Made by a program: the position numbers and the translations under genes
Part shown: positions 11,394 to 28,534 of the stretch, one piece after another
Position numbering within the stretch: position 1 is the stretch's first letter
Layout of the letters: each line of letters starts with the position of its first letter
The notes under the pieces: model-generated
Told to the model about the DNA's origin: nothing
What the model saw: only the letters and a program-made list of their open reading frames with translations
Databases searched by the model: none
Assembly (NCBI GenBank): GCA_012295275.1
Contig: CM022675.1
Span: forward strand, 14,481,963-14,514,462
Reading direction: 5' to 3'
Length of the DNA: 32,500 bases
From: Chrysomallon squamiferum
Lineage: Eukaryota; Mollusca; Gastropoda; Neomphalida; Peltospiridae

Positions 11394-12743
11394 GGGTCAT
11401 TCCGTGTCAAATCACCCATATCTCAGGAACTACTGGGCCAATCTTCATAAAATTGGTATTGTTGAAAAGTTTTCCATACACTTCACAACAACTCCTTTTT
11501 CGTATGATGGCGTTGATAACACACATTTTCAGGAGAGTAAAAGCTGCAGTTAGCCCTGGACGAAATAAGGATTTTCAGTATTGGCCTGCACCTTCAATTT
11601 AATAGAACAAAGTCAGTGCTTTCCTAAATATCAAATCAAACCCTGAAACCCATTCAGTGAAGTTAAGCAGGTCATAAAATGGCAGCAGAGTAAATGTGTC
11701 ATTGCCAAAGGCCTACAAGTCTTGGGCATTTAGGTCAAACTTTTCAAGTATAAATCACAGTTATCAAGGTGAAGGTAGACCTTGTTCATACTGTGCCTAA
11801 GAATGGGTGTACAAATACATTATGCAGTACATCACTTGATGACGTCTGATTTCAGACTGGGTTGTACTGTAGTTGACTGAAACCTTGTTCAAAACCAATG
11901 GCAAGGCCACATGATACGATAAAATGACGTAATAGGTTACATATCAACATCTGGCATTGTGTCCAACCTGAAAGCTTCAGATTGTCAAAGAAATGCAGAT
12001 GAAGAAACTTCTTTGTCTTAAACGTCTAATTGCCATTTGCTCAATGGGGATTGCACCAGGGGATTTAAAGGAGTTCCTGACCTGCCTGAAGCATCACTTC
12101 CTGTTAACCCTTTGAGCTTGATTGTGTAGAACATGTCATGCCATTTGGCATATTTTCGTATCCTTCAGGCATTCCTTCAGACATGTCAGGTGGGTTTTAA
12201 CTCCAAAGATGAGTTTTTGATCTCAGAGAAGTGTATACATGTAAAAAATGTACATTGTAATGCATTGTATTAATCATCCATGCAGGTATGCATTTTTAAA
12301 ATATTACACCCAGGAAACTTTTATATGTTTTAGTTAACATGTGGGAGATTAAATTTCAATAAAGGTCATGTGATCCACAAGGTTAATTTCAAGGTCATAA
12401 CAAAGGTCGAAAGTTAGTGTACCCCAGAATTTTCCAAATTGAACAATAATTGCAGAGTTGGAATCATTGTCATATTGCCTTTTCAACGATACCAATTTTT
12501 GAGAAGATTGGCCCAGTAGTTACTGAGATATGAGGGTTCAAAGGTTGCTGGTCACACCTATTTTTATCAAAAATCTCAAAATTCGGGGTACCCATATCAC
12601 CCACAACACTGATCCGACTGGCCTAAAAGTCAGATTTGGTGCTGTGGGATCCCAGTCAACAAGTATAAGAAGTTTCATAAAAATATGAGACAGTCAGGTT
12701 TAATTTGTTTTGTTTTTTGGGGTGATTTGACACAGAATGACCC
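11394..12743. mobile_element. Non-autonomous DNA transposon with 24-bp terminal inverted repeats
   Basis: The left end (11394-11417) and the reverse complement of the right end (12720-12743) read GGGTCATTCYGTGTCAAAT and onward, matching at 23 of 24 bases. A second inverted pair, containing ATATCTCAG-AACTACTGGGCC, lies at 11418-11469 on the left and 12479-12533 (reverse) on the right. It touches the terminal repeat on the left but sits about 186 bp inside it on the right. No transposase frame is visible, so it must have been moved by a related element. No clear target-site duplication is seen: the flanks are TTAAT and TGATAA. The superfamily is not assigned. Confidence 0.75.
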
Positions 12744-13797
12744 TGATAATTATTTACATGTAACTCACCAATATGTTAACTTATATATATACATGTGTGT
12801 GTATATATATATATTTTTTTTTTTGTCTAAATGTAACTACTTTCTAATGTGCTGTTGCTCAGGACTGCAGTGATGAAAGGTAAGGTTACTGCATTAGTTC
12901 CTTTGTATAATTTATTTTCATTACAATAAAAATAAAGAATAATTTGGCAGTGTTCTGTTCTGTATTTATTTTAATAACTGTAATTTATCCACAATATATG
13001 AAAGTAGATTTTACAAACAACAATAAACAATGACAAAATAACTTTTATTTTTTATACAAATGAAAAATGATAACTATCACTAAAAGATGTAAAAAGTTTT
13101 ATAATAAAAATGGCTGTCTTGTGTCAGTAGCATGTTGGTAATAAAATGAATGGAATATCATCAATGTGAGTTAAAAACTGCTTTATAAATGATAAATAAC
13201 TGTCATTTTGCCACAAATTCTCATTTTATGATGAGCAGATATTATACAAAACTTTATATGATGGTATTCAGTATATGTGCATGTGTCTCTCTGGCTTTTG
13301 TTTTAAATTTGTCAACATTTTATTTTAAACTGCAGTAGTTTGGTTTACTGTAATAAAAAACAAAATAGTTAAAAATGTTTCATTTAACAACAGGAGTATG
13401 AAGAGTCTTATAAACTTGAAACTAAACAAATTTTCTACATTCAGTATTGCTATCAGACTCAGTATTCAATGTCATTTAAAGGATTTTTTTTACTTCAGTC
13501 TCGTTTGATTGCTTTATTTCCTTTCATGAAATTTAAAACTGGCTGGCTTGGTTCAGCTTCTTGGGTACATTTACAGTCACACTTTATTATGATAATTAGG
13601 ATGGAGCACTAACATTTTTAAACATTCTGCAATAAGTAAATAAATGTATGTCCATTTTCCAACACATTAACTCCTTTTCACCTCACAGAAACTTCTCATT
13701 CAGTGTATAAAGACAATGTTGTCAGATATGTCTATGTAGATCACAATAGTACACCTTTTAATAACTGTGACCTTTGACCTGTGATTGTTTTTAACTA
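12744..13797. other. Intergenic region and RNF113A 3' untranslated region
   Basis: AT-rich sequence between the transposon and the RNF113A stop codon. The part nearest 13797 is expected to be the minus-strand 3' UTR. Candidate poly(A) signals on the minus strand lie at 13583-13588 and 13513-13518. Nothing else is recognised. Confidence 0.5.
13583..13588 (-). terminator. Candidate poly(A) signal of RNF113A
   Basis: AATAAA on the minus strand, about 210 nt past the RNF113A stop codon. In AT-rich DNA this hexamer is common by chance, and a second copy lies at 13513-13518. Confidence 0.3.
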
Positions 13798-19464
<5,667 letters not shown>

Positions 19465-19613
19465 ATTGGATGAACTGCCAAATTAATTTATAAACCCAGC
19501 TTTCATTGGTGGAGAGAATAGTATTAAACGACAATTATCCAATGACGAATATCGATATTAAAGTGTTATCAAGGGAGGCAAGTGCTCATCGTAAGAAACC
19601 AAAAGCGAAAATT
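19465..19613. promoter_or_regulatory. Bidirectional promoter between RNF113A and CRPPA
   Basis: Only 149 bp separate the two divergent start codons, so both core promoters and 5' leaders must fit in or overlap this space. CCAAT-box words are present in both directions: ATTGG at 19465-19469 and 19505-19509, and CCAAT at 19539-19543. A CCATATT word resembling a YY1 site overlaps the RNF113A start. No convincing TATA box lies at a fixed distance. Shared short promoters of this kind are common for animal housekeeping genes. Confidence 0.7.
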
Positions 19614-20035
19614 ATGGCGTGTAATTTCAGTGTTGGTGTTATATTGCCTGCAAGTGGCACTGGAGAAAGAATGGGTTTAACGCCTCCAAAACAGTTTTCG
19701 GAAATGTTTGGAAAACCATTGTTTTTCTACTCAATTTATTGTTTCCATAGGTAAATAAAGTGACTGGATTAAATGAAACGACTTTAACTATTAAAAACTA
19801 GCATGTCACTCGTCACTGTCACTATCATCCTGATAACAGTAAATGGAAATTATGATGGTAAAACAGTTAGACATTCAAAACTTTTATAATTACTAATACA
19901 GTTCAAAATATATGTCGACAATAACTTGAATAGCACATTCAAGGATAGCACATTATAGGTTAACTATATTGCATACTTCCCATTTATTTATTTATATCTT
20001 AAGATAACTCTTTCATAATAATGATGTTTGACAAT

Positions 20036-20067
<32 letters not shown>

Positions 20068-20629
20068 ACACACACACATACATACATACATAGAGGGTGA
20101 TCCAAAAGTAGGTGGACATTAAATGATAACATTTATTTTGAGATTACATATATAATTATATTTACTCTAAAAGTAGGTGGACAGTAATTGTAGTTATAAA
20201 ATTTTAAATAATATAGCACAAATACCCATAGTTATAATGAACACCATTGTAATAATATAACCCTAACCCTGACCCACATACTGTCCATATACTTTTGGTC
20301 CACCCTGTATATAATAAATGCTGTATTAATAAACGCTGTGTATATATATCGTGGAAGTAATACACATTATCCCCGAACTGTGTTTTTATTTTTTTATTTT
20401 TTTTAGAAAACATTGGAATGATGTACATATAATTTTATTTTCAGATTTGACTGGGTCAAGTCTATAATTCTAACAGTTTCACAAGAGCACATTGCGGCTG
20501 TAGGGAAAGTTGTTAGTGACTACAATCTCAGTAAAGTGAGAGTAATCGAGGGAGGCCCAACAAGACACAGATCTATATATAAGGGAATTCAAGCTTTTTC
20601 AGGTAAAAACAACATCATATCTTCAGTTT

Positions 20630-20712
<83 letters not shown>

Positions 20713-23700
20713 GAGAATAATAATGTAAATATGTAAAATATTGAAGTACATTTATACTATTAGAATTTCAGGATAGCACATTATAGGTTAACTATATTGC
20801 ATAATTCCCATTTATTTATTTATATCTTAAGATAACTCTTTCATAATAATGATGTTTGACAATAAAATTTATAAAAGTTCTGTATCCCTCTTCTTGTTTT
20901 TTAATCCTGTTTGTCATATTCAGAAGTGTTAAAATATCTGATATATAGATAAAAGCTGAGATATTACAAATGATTTACTGACCTGTAATCATTTACAACA
21001 TCTGTATGTTAGTCTTATAAATAAATGAATAACTATTAAATAATGCAGTCAGTGGTTTGTTTTTTGGTTCATTTTTTCAGGGAAGTCTGCTCCAGATATT
21101 GTGATTATTCATGATGCTGTTAGACTGTTTGTCACAGAAGAACTTGCGAGGAATGTTGCCATAGCTGCCAGACAGCATGGTGTTAGTTTTATTATTATAA
21201 TTGTTGTTATTACTATTTTTTTTTTTTTTTTTTAAAGGTTATTGTTGTTGTTGTTATTAATTTATAGTTATTTAAATTTTTATTATTAATTTATTGTTTT
21301 AATTTTTATTATTAAAATAGTTTAATTGTTAAGCCTGCTTTTATAAGATGGTGGTGATAATAAATAGCAGCAGTAGCAATAGTAGTTTTAATATTATTTT
21401 AAAAGAAATTGTAAGTTATTTATACAGATTAATTACACATTCAAGATATGTAAAACAGGGTTTAAAGACAAAATATATTAAAACTAATGCTATAATCCAC
21501 ATTACTATATTTGACCATAGACAGACAATGCAGTTATAAATTTTCAAACTCAGTAAACATTATTAGAATGAAAATAAGTTAAATTCTGTATTTATTTTTT
21601 CTACTTTCTGCAAGTATTGTTCACCTACATTTTATATCTACACCAATAAAAACAATTAATACAATATTCTTCATATTAATTTTTTTACCACAGGCTGCTG
21701 GTGTGATGAGACCTCTTGTTTCCACGGTGATAGCTGTTGAGTCAAACCTTCTGGAACAGTCACTGGACAGAAGCAGATATGTGGCAAGTGAAATGCCACA
21801 AGGATTTCAGTTTGATGTCATAAAGAAGGCTTATCAACAGGTATTTTGGTTTATTAATGCAGACTGACGATATTTCTAAAAATAGATTATAAATGCCTTA
21901 ACTTCAAAAATTCCTATGTGGTAAAAAATTGCTGACAGATACTCAGTGTTTTTAGGGTAATTTATTTTATCCATTTTATCCTTTCTACATTTCTCCTACA
22001 GGAAAATCCTTTCTTTCATTAAAAAAAAATTATTATAATAATAATTTTAGAAAAGTAATAATAAAATAAACGACAAATGGAAAATATGCAAAAAAGAAAA
22101 ATATAGACTGATTTTTACAGAGAATTTAAAATGAGAATTTTTGTTATGTTGTTAAAATGTGTTGTTGTTACAGAGTACAGACTATGATTTTGACTATGGA
22201 ACTGAATGTTTGTTACTTGCTATGAAGTACTCTGGTGTTAAACCTCACATTTTAGAAGGATCAGCAGATCTGTGGAAAGTGAGTAATATTTATAATATAG
22301 AAATAATTAGAACTTTATTTTAGCTGTAGCATTTTTATTTCAATAAATTGTTTTTTAGAAATTAGATTTAAAATATCCAAATATTTTAAAACAACATATG
22401 AATAGAAATTTTCAGAAAGATAGTTTTATTTGTAATGAGAAAGTAATCTTTTCTAATAGCAAAGTATGACAGGAACTCTATATGAATTTTTCCATTATTT
22501 TTTATAAATAAAACTAATAGATACAGCAGTTTTGCTTATAAAATGTAAGAACATGTAACTAACAACAGTCTTTTTTTATAATTTTAAAATTTTATTTTTA
22601 TAGTTTTTATCTGGGGTTTTTTACATCTTATTTTGTAATTATAATTGGTTTTTATGTATTTGATTTTTCAGGTTACATATATACAGGATTTATATGCTGC
22701 AGAAGGAATGTTAAAAGGTATGTGTGTAACACAGTGATTAATAATTAATGATCAGTATAATTAATCATAATTTTATACACAAGGAATCTGAAAATTATTG
22801 GCACAGTTTAACTTTTTAATAAACTATATGGTAAGATACACAAAATATTTAGACAAGGTTATTTAGAAATATTATTTTTTAAACTTTCTTTTATTAAAAT
22901 AACTGTTAAAAACCTTCAACACATTAGTGATTTGATGTATTAGGTCTAGTTTCTGTAAACATTCATTGTACACTATTTTCTTCTTTGGAATTAATTTTTA
23001 TGATTGTTTATGTACATCCGAGAAAGTAAGAACTTGTAAGATATCTATAAATCTGGACAACAGTGGAATTTTCTGCACATTTTGAAAGAAAGTGTACAGA
23101 TAATATTTGGATGCACTGCATATAGCAACAGTATATGCCTAAAAGTATAAAATATGTTGTTTTTAATCCTTATTTTGTACTGAAAATTCTGTCAGCTTCA
23201 TTTTCACTATCAGTACTAGCAACAACTTCTACTCTGTGTGGTAGCAGGTTGTAATAGCTCAGTGGTTAGAGTGCCTGGCTGATGTAGGATTTGCTTGTAG
23301 GATCTAATCTCCAAGATTAACTGTTACCTTTTTCCACTTAGTGCACCAAGCCTGGTTAAAGACACACAATTATTGAGAGAGGTTACCTGCTGCAACCAAA
23401 TAATAGCTACTCTTCAGTTAGCAGCAGCATGTCTTCATTATGCACCTTCCCACAGACAGAAAAATATAACCACTGCCTTTGATTAACTCTCCATTATAAA
23501 AAAGTTACTTGAATTTATAATGGTACAAAAAACAAGAAAGCTACTGATGAATTAATGCAGATGTATCATACCAGCAGCAATAAATCTTTCATATTCTATT
23601 CCATCATCAACAACAGACACACATGCAGCTGGCTTTGATATAACAGTCATATGACACTGGTTAGAAATGATTTTGTGGTCATTTTTTTCCATTTATTATG

Positions 23701-24884
23701 TTGTTGTTTTTTATAACTTAGATTTTTTATTTTTTATTTTTTTATTTTATTTTTTTTCATTCAGAACATTATATTAAAGTTCAGCTGTTTGGAACAGATG
23801 TCTATCATCCACTAATTTCACATCTTGAACAAAATCTGCGAAGTAGAAGAATACAGGTAAATGTAACATACGTTTGTTATATCCTCAGTCACTTTTACTG
23901 TGCACTGTTAATTTGGTTAGCACAGTTATCAGCTGTTATTATTAAAAATATTTAACTTAGCAGTGAGTAAAGAAAAATAATCTACATGTATGTACATTTG
24001 TATGGGTCATTGCACATACATGTCTACATGCAGGTAGATACAGTCTATTTTAACCATTATTTAGTGTATCATTATTTAATGTATTCATTATTTTATAAAT
24101 GTTGCAACACCAGAATGTACATATGTATCCTTGAAATTGTCTATCTACAAGTGCAAACATCTTCTGTTTGGTGCAAGAACAAATACTTTTGTATTCTTAG
24201 TTCTGCATTTGTTTTCATGTTTGTGTGCAAATATTTCTTTGATACTTATCTATTACTGGGTTGCAACAAAAGTCTGTATTCAACTGTATGTGCCATTTTT
24301 TCAGCTTAAGAATATGTGTATTTCTCATATTTACAAGTGAAACGAAATTACATTTTCAAATGCACATTTTTGAAAAAATGATCCAACCCACTATTTATAA
24401 AATATCAATGAAATATTTTAATTTTTACACTGTTCTGTTCTTTCTAGAAGGCTTCAGGATCAAAAACTGTTGATGCCATTCTTCCTGGTGTCAACACTTT
24501 TGTGTTTCTCCATCAGTCACTGGCACCAGATACTGGTCACCAAACAAAAAGAGCTGTTCAGTCAGCAACAAGTAAAAACAACATTCCTGTACTCAGCCCA
24601 GTCATCATTCATGTGTTTTTAGGAATTGAGGAATCAACTTGTGATCTTCGGAAGTATATCCAGTACATGTACAGTTTGTCTGAAGCTCATAAACAGGACA
24701 GTGTTTTTGTTTCTGGCATCCTGGCTTTTGTGAGTGTGTGCTCTATATAATCTATGTTAGTCACCACATGATCACATACACACTACACACACTCTCAGTT
24801 TAAACTCACATTCTCCCACACTTTTACTCACTCATTCAGATGGACAGATGGATTCATAGAAACAGACAGAAATATGCATGCATG

Positions 24885-24921
<37 letters not shown>

Positions 24922-25118
24922 CTTTTAGCTATCTAGGTCAGATTGAAAATGGAAATGAGAACATCGTTGACTTCCAGTGTTTAATAATATTATTTATTAA
25001 AGATAATTTCTGTTTTCAGAAAGGCAGCAGACTCGAGAACTTAATTCCAATGGTTACCGAGGTGATATGGGAAAGAAAACAAGTCTTTTCTGGACAGTTG
25101 TTCATTGTAAGAAGCTGA
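19614..25118 (+). CDS. CRPPA: CRPPA/ISPD: D-ribitol-5-phosphate cytidylyltransferase
   Basis: Nine exons: 19614-19750, 20445-20602, 21081-21181, 21694-21840, 22174-22278, 22672-22717, 23765-23856, 24448-24729 and 25020-25118. They sum to 1167 nt (388 aa), all GT-AG and in phase. The enzyme makes CDP-ribitol from CTP and ribitol-5-phosphate for the ribitol-phosphate part of the O-mannose glycan on alpha-dystroglycan. Visible family marks are the nucleotide-binding loop [11 protein letters not shown] and PPKQF (about residues 11-28), GGPTRHRSI (82-90), IIHDAVRLF (107-115), [12 protein letters not shown] (133 on), [12 protein letters not shown], the [10 protein letters not shown] segment (184-193) and DLWKVTY...DLYAAE. 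The C-terminal domain (about 232-388) is typical of animal CRPPA and absent from bacterial IspD. The signature HDAxRP has Leu for Pro at 114. Start 19614 has a good context (A at -3, G at +4); an in-frame ATG at 19542 would add 24 residues. Human CRPPA, about 450 aa, is longer. Confidence 0.95.
19943..20036. repeat. 94-bp direct repeat, copy 1 (CRPPA intron 1)
   Basis: Begins GGATAGCACATTATAGGTTA and ends GATGTTTGACAATA. It matches 20771-20864 at 93 of 94 bases; the single difference is GCATACTTCC here against GCATAATTCC there. It is followed directly by (CA)n and a small inverted-repeat element. Confidence 0.9.
20035..20080. repeat. (CA)n microsatellite in CRPPA intron 1
   Basis: CA dinucleotides with one TA interruption, followed by a short (CATA)n run that ends at the inverted-repeat element beginning at 20093. 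Confidence 0.9.
20093..20307. mobile_element. MITE with 26-bp terminal inverted repeats and TA flanks
   Basis: The left end reads GAGGGTGATCCAAAAGTAGG and onward, and the right end, reversed, reads CAGGGTGGACCAAAAGTATA and onward. They match at 21 of 26 bases. Both ends are flanked by TA (20091-20092 and 20308-20309), the usual target of Tc1/mariner elements. The 215-bp body has no coding capacity. A further internal copy of AAAAGTAGGTGGACA lies at about 20168. Confidence 0.75.
20631..20716. repeat. (GA)n microsatellite in CRPPA intron 2
   Basis: GA repeats with occasional CA interruptions, starting about 30 bp after the exon 2 donor at 20603. The Arg-Glu frame through it is an artefact. Confidence 0.95.
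20771..20864. repeat. 94-bp direct repeat, copy 2 (CRPPA intron 2)
   Basis: Matches 19943-20036 at 93 of 94 bases in the same orientation, 828 bp apart, with CRPPA exon 2 and the MITE between the copies. The near-identity inside non-coding DNA implies a recent duplication or two recent insertions. Confidence 0.9.
23248..23487 (+). mobile_element. Degenerate tRNA-derived SINE in CRPPA intron 6
   Basis: A tRNA-like head is visible: A-box TAGCTCAGTGG (23255-23265), then GTTAGAGTGCCTGGCTGATG, and a decayed B-box GGATCTAATCTCC (23300-23312). Downstream, AGTGCACCAAGCCTGGTTAAAG and ATGCACCTTCCCACAGACAG with CACTGCCTTTGA resemble parts of a SINE family I recall as common in mollusc genomes. The latter part appears to be in reverse orientation. 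It is not a functional tRNA gene because the stems do not pair well. Confidence 0.6.
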
Positions 25119-25927
25119 TATGTTTATTTACAAATACAGAAATTTTATACCCACGAATGTAACTTAAAATATAGAACAGTTTTCCACATTTGTGTTCAGA
25201 AGACTAACAAGATTTAAACTGATTTATTCTTTAAGAACCTCATGAAACATTTTGCAGTCATTTAGAACTGAAATACCCCAAAAAGTGGTAGATATATCTA
25301 AAATTATTTTATGAAAATTAGTGAGAAATACTGTTTGTTGAGAAAAAAAATTTTAGTGTTTAGAAAGTACTTAGCAGAAAGTAAAATTTGGGATTTTTCT
25401 AATGATTTTTCAGTTTTAGAATTGTTTTAATATCTCTGAACCAACACCCAACTGTGTGTTACATTTGATCATTCCTTAAACTAGTTACTCTTCATACATA
25501 TAAACTGTACATTAATCCATGTAGATGTAAGTTAACATTATTGTAACACTTTACATTACAAAACCATTACACAGATATCCCCAGTGCCTAAACCCTTTAA
25601 AGATGTATGGTGCTATGTAGAAAATTATGCATATGTGGTTGTGTTTTATTTTTTAACTGTCTATATATTGTAGAATTACATGTAAATAATTTTATTGTTT
25701 TCTATATATATATATTGTAGAAACATTTATCACAACATTTGATATATCCAAGTATTACTACTTTTACAGAATTTTCATCATTGTCATCTTTATTAAATTA
25801 TTATTAACATCATCATGTAGCTGATGTTTTTGATGTGCAATAGTTGTTAGACTTTGTGTAATGTAAAAAGAAAATAATTGTTAGATTGACAGATATGCTT
25901 ATTACTTTTTCCTTTCTTTGTTCTTCT

Positions 25928-25929
<2 letters not shown>

Positions 25930-25965
<36 letters not shown>
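25930..25965. repeat. Poly(T) tract
   Basis: A run of 36 T followed by AAATAATAATC. No recognisable retroelement is attached. Confidence 0.9.
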
Positions 25966-25969
<4 letters not shown>

Positions 25970-26120
25970 AATAATCACACTAAAATGCTGAAGTTTTTGT
26001 ATCATAATGTTTATATATATAATTTTTTTTGTTTTAATATAACAGACCATGCAGGGACCATATATTGTTTAAAAAAATGTACTTGTTCTAATTAATGGTG
26101 TCTTTAAATTTTTATATTTT

Positions 26121-26126
26121 AATAAA
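26121..26126 (+). terminator. Candidate poly(A) signal of CRPPA
   Basis: The first exact AATAAA that I find after the CRPPA stop codon, about 1 kb downstream. Two further copies lie near 26477 and 26495. The real cleavage site cannot be chosen from sequence. Confidence 0.25.
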
Positions 26127-27164
26127 TGTTTCTGATAATGTATAATTTTTATTTACACTAGAAACAATCAGTCAGAATTTTCTGCCATTTTTATTTGCAA
26201 TCAGCTGTTCAGATAGACAAATATCCTGAACTTTTAGTCTTTTTAAAATTTTAAGGAATAATGTTGTTTGTATTTTCAGGCATAGATCTTTATAGTAATG
26301 TATTTGTGTGTATTTATGGGTGGCTGTCAGTATTTAGTGCTCTGTAACTAGCTGTAGCTCTACTAGTAGTCGTAGTAGGAGGAGTAATAGTAGACGCAGC
26401 AGTCTTAGTAGTAGGTCTGCTATTACTATATTATTGTTATAACAATACTCGCAAATAATGGCAATGGTATTTTTGTAATAAAAACATTATTATGCAATAA
26501 AAAAACAATTTTGTAATAGTATTTAGTTATTTGTATCTGCTGAAATGGAACATTATTTTGCATTATCTATCAAAGTTACAAAAATAATAAATAGGAATGA
26601 AACAATATGAGTACTGACATAGTAAACAGCACATTGAAAAAGCACCACTTTATGAATGCACGAAACACATAAACAGACATGCACAGACATGCACACACAC
26701 ACACGCGTACACATACACAGACATGCTCTGACCATGACCTATCCCAGAAGAAGTATTTGATAACAAGCAGCTTATCTATCCTATCTATTTATCACACCTG
26801 TTACTTCCAGTTCCACAGATCTTTTAGCCTTTTATTTCTTCACACGTAATCAGACAGGTAATGGTTTTAACTAATATTTATTTCCATTTTTTTGTGAAAG
26901 GGATCAAGTTTGTGAACTAGACATATTCTATAATAATATAACCATATTCAATGAATTTATCAGCCTGGCCAGGTTTAGTACAATGTTGAAATATGACGAT
27001 TTATTTGATCAATCACTGATTAACTTCATACAAATGTTAGATAAATATTTATACTTTATTTCATTAAGTTACATCTGTGACGATTTTTCAAGATGTACTT
27101 ATGGTGCGACACATTGTGAGTAAATATGGTTTATAATGGAGAATATATATCTGGCGTGTGTGTT

Positions 27165-27206
<42 letters not shown>

Positions 27207-27362
27207 CATATAGCTTCAAAGCACGTTGAACCAATGTTTCTCTTTTAGAGTCTATCTTTCCACATTATATAATAATACTCTATTCCTTTATTTTGGTGAT
27301 TTTCTTTCTCCTTTGAAAAAAAAAAAAAAAAAAAAAATGTTTTTAATGATATTTACACCAGT

Positions 27363-27865
27363 ATGTTTTTCTACGTCTGGCTACTACTGCTGGTGGGTTC
27401 GGTTCTTGGCGGGGGACCCTGCTCACCAAACGAAAATCTTCTTACGTTGTTACGTGGCATCCACTCGTTACCCTCGTATCCTCTCCTGTCAGCTGAAAAC
27501 AAGGCACTTCTACCCGAACTGATAGCCGAGGCACAAGTCTGTCAACTCACAGCCTACATCTACACAGTGGGTTTTCACAAGATACTAAACCTTCTCGACA
27601 GTAAGTCGTTTTATATCATTTTATACTCAACACAGTAGAGAAGAGTTACAGTATATCACTGTTGTTAATACACGAGAGTTAGTAGAAGTATATCACTTTG
27701 TATTCGGCTTCTCGATAGTAAGTCCTTATTTATAGTCGAGTTAGTAACTGTAGTATATCATTTTATAGTCAACACAGTAGAGAAGGGTTATAGTATATCA
27801 CTGAGTACTCAACAGACGCGAGTTAGAAGTATATTACTTTATATTCAACTTCTCGATAGTGATAC

Positions 27866-27949
<84 letters not shown>

Positions 27950-28319
27950 TAATAATTAAATATCTGTTTTAGTGAAATCACCTTATGACAAATTTTTATT
28001 TCACAAAGAGGATTTCTAATAAATTATCAAAGTTTTTAAATTAAAATGTAGTACCACTGAACACGAAAATTTAACAAATACGTAACTTACCCACATGAAA
28101 TATGTATGTGTTTTAAATAAATTAAATAATAAACACAGTCAATTAAACATCACTTTTGTTTCAGATCTAAACGAAAAGGAATCACATCTCCTTAGTGGTT
28201 ATCTTCAACAGGTATTTTATTTATTTATTTATTTATTCATTTATGTGTTTGTTTTTTAACATACATTTTAACATATAATTAAATATTAAACTATATGTGT
28301 GTATGTGCACGCACGCATG

Positions 28320-28362
<43 letters not shown>

Positions 28363-28491
28363 ACACAATGCACATACACACACACACATTTTCAGTAATA
28401 AATTTTCCAGTTTGTTTCAAAGTATAGTTCCTAATACCATTTGTGTGTTTACTATAATATTTTTAACTTCTGCTGGCGAAATTTCTTTAAT

Positions 28492-28534
<43 letters not shown>

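Larger units (their letters stand above)
25119..27362. other. Intergenic region between CRPPA and the secreted-protein gene
   Basis: AT-rich, with CRPPA 3' untranslated sequence at its left. It contains poly(T) at 25930-25965, a CAC-rich tract near 26690-26715, a (GT)n run near 27165-27195 and poly(A) at about 27317-27337. The Cys-Val and Phe-rich frames are low-complexity. No extra coding exon is supported. Confidence 0.55.

Noticed and set aside
20256-20276. TAACCCTAACCC resembling telomere repeat
   Set aside because: Only two units, located inside the MITE; no array.
23248-23320. A functional tRNA gene
   Set aside because: The A-box is good but the B-box is decayed and the acceptor and T stems do not pair; a SINE head explains it better.
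19614-25118. Bacterial ispD contamination or recent transfer
   Set aside because: The gene has eight spliceosomal introns and the animal-type C-terminal domain of CRPPA.
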